Source: Agrypnia vestita
Taxonomy: Eukaryota > Arthropoda > Insecta > Trichoptera > Phryganeidae
Length of the DNA stretch: 64,000 nt
Reading direction: 5' to 3'
Assembly (NCBI GenBank): GCA_016648135.1
Contig: JADDOH010002624.1
Location: 1-64,000, forward strand
In this document: piece by piece, positions 38,501 to 50,500 of the stretch
Position numbering within the stretch: the stretch's first letter is position 1
Layout of the letters: each line of letters opens with the position of its first letter
Notes under the pieces: model-generated
The model's input: the letters and a program-made list of their open reading frames with translations, nothing else
What the model was told of the DNA's origin: nothing
Database searches by the model: none
Translations under genes and position numbers: made by a program

Positions 38501-41500
38501 GTTGGTTTTAATTAACCGGGGTTCAAAATTAATTGAATTTCTTTATAATCTGCTGTGTTTGTTTTTTAAAAGTATTTTTAATAGTCGTTAAAATATTTAA
38601 AACTTTCATGCAAGTAAGTAATATATTTCAATTAGCTGTTCATATTTTTACATTGGTCGAATAAGCGTCAGTTGTTTCGGTAATTTGTACTAATTTTATT
38701 TAAAAAAACTTCCCCTTTGATTAAATCTTTGGGCTGGGAAAAAATGCTACATGTAGGTGTGAAGACTAACATTAAGACTTGTCTAGATTAAAGTTGTTTA
38801 GATGTCAAGATTTCTGTATGCATTCATTATGTCATCCAGGACCAGTTTAATTTATCAAAATTCAGTAGGAATAATTTTCAGGGGAATTCCATACTTCACA
38901 AAGCAAGAAATTATGATCTCCGTTTTAGAAATTCATAAAAATTATAATATTGCCTATATACTTTTTAAAAAAATACTGAAATAATAATAAATTTATGTTA
39001 AATAATTGTTTATTAACATAAATTTTATCTGTAAAGAATCACCACTATGAAAAAATATTTAATCAAATATTATTTTACTCGTATTCTGAACCATTTTGCT
39101 AAGGACAGCACTAATCTATCTGCACTTGATTTTTTCTTACATATTATATTTAAATCAATGTATCGCTATTAGGTATATTAAAAAATAAATAAAATTAATA
39201 TCGCACTGTTGCCACAGGGGTAAGCAGAGAGAATAAAGCACCATTCTTCTATCCTGACACACTAAATTTGCTTCGACCACATTGATACATTTTTTCATGC
39301 ATGCTCTTTGACTTCCGATTATCCAGGATCTGGTTAACTATGATGCGGATTATCCGGGACGAATTTGAGAGTCGTTTAAAAATAAATTTTAAAATAAAAT
39401 GTTCCACATTGTTCGTAGTGGCAATTTAATTTAATTTGGTAGTGAAAGAAAATTTTTTTTTCTTAATTTAATCTAAACTATAACAAAGAATTCAATTTAC
39501 CATAGAAAAAAATTCTAGCATTAATTTTTTGGATTTGAATATTGCAATTGTTAAAAATAAAATTGATTTTAATATGTTTCGTAAAGATACATTTACAGAC
39601 ACAGTTATCCTAATATTCTCAAAAATTGTCAACTTTTCACTCAATGTTAAATGGATTAATTAATATTCCATTATCTGTTGATAATTTTAATATTGAATTA
39701 AAAATTATTAAACAGATCGCGTTTAATAATGGTTATGATAAAAAATATATTGATTTTATGTTAAATAAAAAGTACAAGAATTTTTTTTTTTAAATCATTT
39801 GTTTACTCTTCAATTTTTGATTTTGATAAACATTGGAGGAAAATTATATTTATAAATAATGAAATTTCTAATCCAAAAATATCTCAAATGTTATTCAGCC
39901 AGTTTTTTATACTATTAGGTCCTTACATATGAAATTGGCGTTTTGCCGTACTGGCAAATTTGATCTCAAATATCTTCTCTTTGGTTAGGAATTCCAAATC
40001 CAAATTTATACAGCTATTTACTCATGTATTTGTGTTTTGAAAATTATAATTCATTTGTTTTTTCCTCAATTGTTTTTCTCTTTGCGTCACTCAGTTTACA
40101 AAATGAAAAACTTGAAATATCGCGTTATTTACGAGTACGAGTTCCACCGTGGCACCAGTGCTGCAGAAACGGCTCGAAGGATTAATGATGTGTATGGCGA
40201 CGGTGCCGCACAAGAAAACACAGTGCGTTTTTGGTTCCAACGTTTTCGTTCTGGAAATTTCGACCTGCAGAACAAGCCCCGTGGACGGCCGGAGACCAAA
40301 GTTGATAATGAAGAATTGAAGGCTATTGTGGAAGCGGATCCATCGCAAACCACATCCAAGTTAGCTGCAGGCTGCGGTATTAGTGATAAAACTGTTTTAA
40401 TCCACTTGAAGCAAATTGGTAAGGTGAAAAAGCTTGAAAGGTGGGTACCTCACGAATCGAGTGAAGCAAATCAACAAACGCGCGTTGACCGCTGCGTTGC
40501 ATTACTCAACCGGCACAATAATGAAGGGATTTTAAATCGAATCATTACCTGTGATGAAAAGTGGATCCTGTACGATAATCGAAAGCGCTCATCGCAATGG
40601 CTAAACCCTGCCGAACCAGCCAAACCATGCCCCAAGCGAAAATTGACTCCAAAAAAGTTACTTGTGAGCGTTTGGTGGACTAGTGCTGGTGTCGTTCACT
40701 ACAGCTTTCTTAAATCTGGCCAGACGATTACGGCAGATGTCTATTGTCAGCAACTGCAAACCATGATGGAAAAGCTAGCTGCTAAACAACCGAGGCTGGT
40801 TAATCGCTCTAGGCCACTGCTGCTTCATGATAACGCTAGACCACACACTGCACAACAGACGGCCACCAAATTAGAGGAGCTTCAATTGGAATGTCTAAGA
40901 CATCCATCGTACTCTCCGGACCTTGCCCCAACAGATTACGATTTTTTTCGAAATTTGGATAACTTCTTGCAAAGGAAAAAATTCAACTCCGATGGGGCAG
41001 TCCAAACCGCCTTCAAAGATTTTATTGATTCCCGTCCGAATGTTTTTTTTAGTAAAGGGATCGATGAACTACCTATGAGATGGCAAAAGTGCATAGATAG
41101 CAATGGTACATACTTTGATTAAATAAATATATTATAATAAAAAAAAATCGGCTTTATGTTCCTCCTATACTAAACGCCAATTTCATATGTAAGGACCTAA
41201 TAATAATAAATTCAAAAAATACATATTAAATAATAAAGATAAGGAAAATTTTTTTAAAAAAATCAGGTGTTTATAAATTGACTTGTAATGATTGTGATTA
41301 TTTTTATATAGGAAAAACATGTAGAAATTTTGAAATTAGAGTTAAGAAACACTTAAGGTGTTTAAATAGTATTAATTATTCCGAATTTTCTAACCATCTT
41401 TTGGCTATGGATCATTCTTTTGATAATAATAAGGGTTTACAAATTTTACATAGAAATTATACAGAATCACAGTTTGGTAAATTAGAATTAGAAATTTTGG

Positions 41501-44500
41501 AAATAAGAAAGAGTGTTAAAAGTAAATTGAATGTTATAAATAATCAGATCCTTTTTCCTAATAGTTATCTTTTAAATTTATTTTCATGTTAAGTGGGTAG
41601 TTTTTATTATTCATTTTCCATATATAACTTTTTTAATATTTTGATTATCTATACTACGATTTTTAAATTTTATTTTTGTTATCCCGACGAAGATACCATT
41701 GGCTTCGAAACGTGTTGAATTTTTTTCAATAAAAATTGGTGTTTACAAAGTTATTTTATATAAATTATAATTATGTCACCACAAAATAATTTTGCTATAT
41801 TTGAAGAAGAAATTATTATTAATTAAATTGGTCGAACTCAACAAAGATATCGTCTGTTGATAAAAGGATAAAGTAATTCATTATCTACACTTAAAACCAT
41901 GTACATTTGTTCTGGAAGCTTCTGAAAAACATGTGTTTTATCTGTAGCCTGTATCTGGTTTGAATCGCCGTTTGCGGTGCAAATGATGGAAATGCTTTTC
42001 ATTTGGTCACAAGTGAACTGGGGGGTTTAATTGAAGAGAGGTAGTTCTCGTGTGGTTGGTCACAATGAGTCACAAGGTTTGTTGAAATGAGAGAGATGCT
42101 TCTCCTTTGGTCACTTTATTGCTTCTGGTTCTTTACAAAGACTGTCGATAGTGCCCCAGGTGTCACTTAATACCAAAGATATCAAAGGGGCGGTATTCGC
42201 TAGATGTCCTCATAGAAGATGTTTAAAGAAAACAAATTCCACATGAATTCTAGAAAATATGTTTTTCAACTCAACGTTGTATTATTTTATATAAAAGTAG
42301 CTGTAGATTTTAAGTAACTTTTAGTCATATTTTATCAATTTGTATATTAACCTTAACATGTAGATATGTGTCGTCGCGGGCTTTTTTATTTAACTTTTTG
42401 AGTTCTACAACATCTCAGAAGAAAGTATGTAAATATCTCCTACTTTTAAGGCAGCTTTATTAAAAAACGCATCGCTAGACCATTTTTTCGTCGACTTCAG
42501 TTACAAAATAAGTCACCACGAAAAGCCCTTTTATTTTAACGGGGTAATATATGACCAATGTCCACCCTAAAAGTCCATTCTAAATATTTGTGAGAGAATT
42601 TTTGAAATCGGATTCGTAGTTTCAGAGATTACCTCATATATTCAAACTTACAAACTTTACCTCTTTATATATAAGTACAGATGTAGATTATATATTATTC
42701 ATGCTGAAAATTAAAAAAAAATATTACAATATCTAAAAAAACAAAATTTTTATGCTCAGCATTAAAAAAATAACAGACCTAATAACTAATCATTTCCTGG
42801 AAATACTAAGAAACCACAATTATGAGTTTTTGTAAAAATAAAAAAATGTCACTGTGAAAAAACAATAACGTATTTTCAAAAAAACTTGTTGAATACTTAG
42901 TCAAATAACAAATGTGGTTCCGCAATCACAGAATTAATAATGTCCGAAAATGGGAACTCCCTACAATATTTTCTTAACAAAATTTACCATGAATTTTTGA
43001 AATTAAATTTTTATTTATGTTATGATAAGTTTTTTTTAATAAAGAATTAAATAAATAATAGATGTGGTTCTTGCGTCATGGAATTTTCAAAATCCAAAGT
43101 AAGAAATTTTATTTTTTTTATGTTTGTGTAATTTGGAAAGATTATTATTAATTGATATGGCCTTGTGGTGCAATATAATTAATTTAATTAATACTTACTA
43201 TGCAACAGGAGATTGTTTATTTTATAATTATTATAGTTTCAAAAAAAGCACGTCGTCTATTATCTGACATAATGAATAACTGAATTAATAAAATTTAAAA
43301 ACATTAATTTATTATACCTACCTTAAAGGCTGCTATTCTCGTTTCTGTTTTAGTGAAAAAATACTCCACGTTGTGTGTGTAGTATATAGTTATGTTTAGT
43401 GTTAATTAAAATGAAGCTAAATTAATGTTTAATATAGGTATATGTTATATTATTATTTTGTCTCTGCTATATGTAGTTTCGAGATAGCAGTCATTAATAA
43501 TTAACCTAAATACAGAATAGATTGAAAACATTATATTTTTTAATTTATTACGTGTAAATTTATACATATAAATTATGTTGGTTATTAATTATTATAAATA
43601 GTATACTTCTTCCAACTTTTGAAAGGTTTTTTGGCTTATTAGACGGGTTGGTTCAATCGCCCCTAACTGATTATAGCCACATACATGTTGGCCCACGAGA
43701 GGTATTTTGTTTCCCTTCTACCCTGTATATCTTCACAGTGTTCCCCTAACCGCCACCCGGGGACGGGTCTCTCAGGTTTTAATGAAAGGGATCGAAACTA
43801 CAGTAACGATAAACTAACTAACCGTTTATGTTGCACCAGTGTAACTGCCATATCAATCAATAATATTATGGTTAGAGTATTTAAAGGATGCATTTATTCG
43901 GATGTTACGTAACATGTGAAGTAATGTGGTGTTGTTTCCCCAGGTTATGCAGAGTGTGTTCGCTGCATGCAGCTCCTGGGACTCATCGACCCAAATCCTC
44001 ATCCCATGTTACATCCCGATGGACCGGAAATTACTTGGGTAATTGTGTTTTCAGTTCTGCTTTGTTTGGTCATCATAACCGAATATCCAGTGGCGGTAGG
44101 AAAGGGTGATCACATTTCGTGTTGCGAATGAAATGGGTAATTTTAAATGAAAAAGGCCATTTTTGAATGGTGGATTAATTTACAGGCACAATTTTACTTA
44201 TGAATGCCATTAAAAGAGGTCTTTGATCTTTATTATAAATACAATTTTATTTATGAGAATGTATTTGTTTCATATATTGTTTGATGTATGACGTCTGATT
44301 AAAAAATAATCGTTTGGATAAATTTTGATAAAATTGTTTAAAAATAAAATAAAATAGAAATATTGTTTCTTTATAGAATGACTTGCAAGGGGAAAAAATT
44401 AAAATATATATCGGTGATACATTTGATTGTTTAGGACATCACTAAAATAACTACTTGTGAGTTGTTTTTATGATATTTCATTATAATGTAATTAATTGTG

Positions 44501-47500
44501 GCCTTGCTATTAAAATTGATTAAATGCTAAACTTAACAAAATAAAATTTAATCTTATGAAAAGTCTTAAGTCTTTAATAAAAATGTAAATAAATTATTAT
44601 CAGTAAAATTGGTCAAACAATATACACACATTTTAATCACGTTGATGATAAATCGTTACATAACGATACAGTAATTTCTTATCATTTTATACTTCAAACT
44701 AATCCACATAATCCGAATGATTCTAACGTACTTGTGACATTGAAATTATATGGCGACAACTACAAAAAACTGTATTTTAAATAATGAAACTTATCTAGGA
44801 ACGAAAATTTATAATGAATCTTTGGCATTTATTTTAAAGAAAATGAGAAGACAATCATGAAATGTGCAAAGTAGTGCTATGTAAGCAGTAGATATTATTT
44901 TTATTTGTTGTGTATTACATAAAACTTGAGCATGGAAAGATTCGTTTAAATAAATTAACATTTTATAATAATAATTGTTTAAATAATGTAATTTACTGAA
45001 CACGAATTTATAAAAAAATTTGTACGGGAAAGTGGGTATGCAAGTTTTTTGGGTATTTATAAGGCTTCCAACCTAACATACGGCTGGTTTAATTGATCAT
45101 TTTAAACAATGTAACGTTCACCAATTCAACCCATGATTGACTACCACATCAATCAAATTTGTAAGATTTTCAATCCATGTAGATTATAGATGTCTCACAA
45201 AGACGAAACTGTATTTTTATGGGAAAGTAGGTATAGAAATCTTTTGGGTGTACATAGGGCTTACGATCCATCGTACGGCTGGCTTAAGTGATCACTTTAC
45301 ATAGTGTATCGTTCGCCATTTCCACCCATGATAGAATACCATGTCTACATTAAATAGAATACCATGTCTATGTTTCACATATAAATTGTAACAATCCTTA
45401 GCGAGGCCGGCACCAAAGATTTTTTGTTCCCCCTAAATGACCACAGATGTCATCATTACACAGATAAAGTATATTGCTAACAAAAACTCCAAAATCAATA
45501 AAGATGTCTCATTAGCGACATCTGTGGTCATTTAGGGGGAATGAAAAAGCTTTGGTGCCGGCCGCGCTAAGGATTGTTACAACTCATATGTGAAACGTGA
45601 TTTTGAGCTTTCGATTCATAGTTGAGGCAGTAATTTATTTGAAAATAGTTGTTTGTTAATAAATAACGTATGTTTAAGACATTATTTTAAATAAAATGTA
45701 CGAGACTAATGATTTAAAAATATTTTCCGATTGTATGAATTTGCGTATTATTTCCGATAAACTCGGCAGTGCACTGAAAAAACTATTCATAAACCGTGAA
45801 TGTGCAGGATTTTGGATGTATTTGAATTGTGAAGAGGAACAAGAGAGGCTTATGCTCAGAAATGAATGCAAACGGGCTAGATGTGCAAACAGGCAAAATC
45901 AAAATAAAAATAAATACGGATGATATGATCCAAAATAATTGATGTGAATTTAAGTTTAAAAAAACTAATCCATAAAAACCCAGTTTTTATTATACTCCCT
46001 TTCTCATTTGTATTGTTTCCAATTTGTTATTCTATCAACATATTTCTCTTGCTTCAAGATCATGTTGAAATCTATTCCATGTATATTATTATCCTTAAAA
46101 CTTAAAGAATATTGAAAACGTAATAATTGGTATAGGGGGGCACCCATGGCTCGAGTCAGACTAGTTGAAACAGGTTTTGCGCCTTCTCCACGCGTCGGGC
46201 TTCTTTCTCATTTGTATGTTATCCAATTTGAAAAAAAAATCTAAAAATCCAAAATTATACTATAATGAAATTCTTTTATACTTTGGTAGAAAGCAATAAA
46301 GATGTGTTTTTAAAAAAAAAATTAAACTAAAATTTCTTAGATTATTTTAATCATCGCCACGAGTCTGCCTGCAAAGTTTCAGCTCGATTGGATCACGGAA
46401 AAAGGGTTAAAAATCGATCCAAAGTTTTTTCGGCAGATAAGCAGAAAGTACGAGTTAAAAGGAAGGGAGTATAGTACGAATTTTTTAAAATCACGTATTT
46501 ACCGTATTAAAAAATATACAATTAAGTATGAAGAACGATATTTTATTTTATTGATACAATTTTTAAATATTTTATTGTGTCTTGTTCCAACACGATTAGG
46601 ATTTGTATTTATCAAATAAACTTACAATTCATAGTTGTATGATCAACGAATTCAATCATTTACAAACCGATTAAGTATTCCAGACTAGAATCAGTAATCT
46701 ATGTAGGATACACTTGTGTTTGTGGTAGTTTACATATAATATAAAATACTGTTTTTATCTGAACTCTCAAAATAACTTAAAAAATAGGTGTGCAGAATTC
46801 AAAAAACAATTATTTTTGATGCATGTACCTAGAAGTATGTTTGTAAAATAATGTTTTCAATGCAATGATGTATTATAGACGTATGATAGACAATGGTATC
46901 TATGATAGACGTGTCAGAGACGAGTAACGTGTTTTTCTTAGAAAATATATTCTATACCGCGTTCGTATGCCTGAGATATGAAACGTGTTTTTTATTAAAA
47001 CTTTTTCTATGCAAGATTGGTATGATACAGGGGTATGATGTCTGAGACATGTAATCTGCTTTTTCTTAAAAATATGGGGAGGAATAATAAAGTCAAAAAC
47101 AGATTCGTAATAAATAACTTCATAAAGTGAAAAATCTCAAAGATCCCGTTACATGGTGTGCGCGCTTTTCGTTGCATAACAAAATTTTCGCCTAAAAAGA
47201 AATCTAATTGAATTTTTTTTCGTGATTAGAGAAAAATAATTTATGGGCTATAAAATGTACACGCAACCTATTTTAATCTATGTATAAACATATATTTATA
47301 TTTTTTCAATTGATTCAGATTTTTTTTATTGAAAATTTCAAATCAAATAATATAAGTAGATAGTACAAATAATACAATCAATATTTTTTCAACATATAAT
47401 TACCTAATTCGTTCAACAGAAGCCGTTTAGCTCTATTGATATACATCAGAATGTGACTGTAAAGACAAATATATAAAGATATATATTATAGATGTCTCAA

Positions 47501-50500
47501 AGAGATGAAGCTGTTTTTATATTGAAAAAAGATATGGAAGTTGTATTTTCTTTTTAGGTGTTAATAAAGACTTCCATACCAACTTTCCCATATAAACTTC
47601 ATCTCTGTGAGACATCTATAATACATATCTTTATTAATGATTAATGTTATGTAAGCAGTAGATATTATTTTAATTTGTTGTGTATTACATAAAACTTTAA
47701 CATGAAAATTTTTTTTTAAATAAATTAATGTAATTTACTGAACATAACTTTAATCAGAGCACCGTCCTTTATTTAATTTATACTAATTAGAATTTTTGCT
47801 GCACTTTTGTCTATCGCCAAGTCATTCCGCTCAGTTTCGCACGTAAGTACCTACTCACGCCGTATGTTAATCGGTTGATTTTTGTCTCTGGTCCTTCACG
47901 TCTTGACCGATTCACCTTTCTGCTACTGTCTAAACAACTCTAATTGCGTAGCGCAATGCCTCCGAATTTATAGACCCTTGTTTAAATCGCTTTTGGGTTG
48001 CTTCCAGAATTCCAGACCCTTCTAGCAATTTACAATTTAGTGTAGGTGTAGGGTGCTAGAAAATCATTACCTGCAATTCTTTCTGATTCTACCAAGTCCT
48101 TTTGAAAACTTTTAAAAGAAAAAACAAACTTGAGACATCTTGAGATAATTTTGTACATCCTCAAAATATTCTGAGTATACCTATCTTTATATATAGTAGT
48201 TGGTGATAAACCTCTGTAAAAGTAAAGAGTTTCCTAAAATTAGAAAGTCAATTAACTCAAAAGACCCTAAAAGTGCAACAACGGTATAGCCGACCCGCTC
48301 TCCGTGCTACCAGTTCAGGTAGTTTTTTCGTTTTTTTTAACTAGTTTGAATCCGAATGAGAGGCAATTCAATTAAAATAAAATCCTTTTCCGTTTAACAG
48401 TTTAAACGAAATAATGTTACGATCTTTTTTTTATTTGGTTTAAAATGACTTCTGAAAGAAAAGTTCCATGTTTTACGTAGTAATTGTTCTTCAAACAACG
48501 ATAAAGATGTTTACGTGAAAATAAAAAAATAATGTCACGTCTTGAGTAGCAAAAACAAAAACAAAAAAAATGTCCAGACTAGCGAAAATTTTCGAACGGT
48601 TCCCTCCGGCGACGTAATATTTACAGAGCTTATTCCATTAAAAATTTCTAGATCAACGCAATTATTTTCAGCTCGCTACTGTCATTTTCATCATGAGATA
48701 TGATACTTTGAAATTTACGTTAGTTCATGTCTGTTTATTCTATGGTTCCACCAATATACAGGACTCTTTGAAATAACTGTAATAATCAAGGAAAAAAAAA
48801 TATAAAAAATTGTAATTATTTTCAACAAAAATAATCCCCGCTTTTCAATAAAAATCAACGCAATCAAATAAATATCCTTATTAGAACTACATTTTATTTA
48901 GTGTTATTTTTAAGAATGCATGATTTCTGTATTTTAATTTTCTTTCTCCAAAAATTTCAATTTCGATGTCTGCACTTTTATTTTCCCTGACCTTTTATTT
49001 TCGTACTGCGTTTAATACTGCGATTAACATCCGTATTTTTTTCTGAAGGTATCAACCATTTAAATAATTAAATAATAACTGATACAGACAATAGTGTTTG
49101 TGAACAATATCTGCGATAATCGATAAAGAGCCCCAGTTATATGACCGCTTAACGATAGACAGTAATACAAAAACGCATGCTATCGGTTATGCACACTGGG
49201 CGATGTGTGTTGTTTTAAAGTTAATGTAAAAAACATTGACAAAAATAATTATTAAATCATTTTTAAAACTTAAAGAAATTTTTAGGTGGTTATCCATTAT
49301 ATTGATATATTAAAGGCGTCGACGGTCATTATACGTATTATTTTATTCCCTAAACAAAAAATAGTTAAAAGTTAAACTAATTAATATACTATTAAACACA
49401 CTGTAATAATAAAAAATATCCTTGCAACTTGGCCACACTGGCTGTCGGCGTCGTCCTGCGGCTAATATCGCGTCGATAGAAATGTCAAAACAAAACTCGA
49501 CATGCGCGTCTGTCGGTCTCACTTATATACGCAAAACGCTGGTTTTTCAAAAAAAATCAATTCAATTTTACTGCATTTTGCGATATCAGCTGTGTTTATT
49601 AATTTTATTGTAACAGCGTTTGAGACATTACCATTTTATGACCCAAATACGACGACAACTAATAAAACATAAATACCGCGGCGTAATGAGCATAAATATA
49701 TGACAATAACAGGAAAACCCTTTTTACGACTATTTTAACTAGAGCCAGAAAAGGTGTTTTCTGCTATGAATGACTCTCAATATGGATATGTGGATTTCTA
49801 CTTCCTAAGTCCACTGAAAGTGAAAAAATCTCGTATTGAATGTCAAAAAATCAAAAATATTTTTTAAATAATAAGCTTAATTTTTTACTTTTATTCATTT
49901 GTAAAATATGTTAAAAATTTAGTTAATGCTTTTGCTTGTAATTAATTTTGTTTTATATACCTGACATTTAAACATCTTACTCAATATGTTTAAACGGAGG
50001 TGTCAATGTGAAGAAGATGTCTTTTTTGTGGAGTATTTAAAAAAATTGTCATTTATTGCATTTGAGTTATGTATGAACGTATATCGCGTAAGTCTTGGAA
50101 AAATACTACAGCACATATATTATCAATTGTATTGTACCAAATTTGGGAATTTATTTCAATAATTCTGGCATTTTCGATATAAAGCACTTTTGCATCTACA
50201 TATCGGCCAGTCTCTTGAAAAGAAAGCCTAAATGAATACGTCTTTGTGTTCCTAGTGTCAAAGATATACTATAAAGTGACATGAAAACGTTTCATGAAAT
50301 AAATCACATGATATCAATCACGAAGATATGTAATTTCAGAAAGATGGTGCAACCTGCTATGCAGGGAGCGACAGAATACAGTTATTGCCCGCAAATTTTC
50401 CGAAGCGTGTCATCGTCGGACAGTTTTGGTGACCGAGATCGTATACGGAGATCGTGCGATATATCGACGCTATTGGATTTCTTTTTCTGATCTTTTGTAA

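Larger units (their letters stand above)
39500..41740 (+). mobile_element. Penelope-like element remnant, split by a mariner
   Basis: Upstream of the mariner, the + strand gives [20 protein letters not shown] then RKDTFTDTV, and, frameshifted, [20 protein letters not shown] with [16 protein letters not shown], the typical RT thumb and linker of Penelope-like elements. After the mariner, [20 protein letters not shown] and [10 protein letters not shown] form a GIY-YIG endonuclease start, and 41278-41592 stays open to a stop. 3' of the ORF is CGAAGATACCATTGGCTTCG then AAACGTGTTGAAT, a phrase common near Penelope-type ends. The RT catalytic core is missing or unreadable, so the element is dead. 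Confidence 0.8.

Noticed and set aside
39300..39365. pogo/Tigger transposon end
   Set aside because: GATTATCCGGG-type words are suggestive, but no opposite end, TA-bounded inverted repeat or transposase was found.
40037..40102. Upstream ATG adding 22 residues to the mariner transposase
   Set aside because: The added residues are hydrophobic and not part of the mariner HTH region; MKNLKYR at 40103 gives the usual family length.
41278..41592. Host GIY-YIG nuclease gene
   Set aside because: The frame is continuous with Penelope-type reverse transcriptase remnants once the mariner is ignored, so it is transposon-derived.
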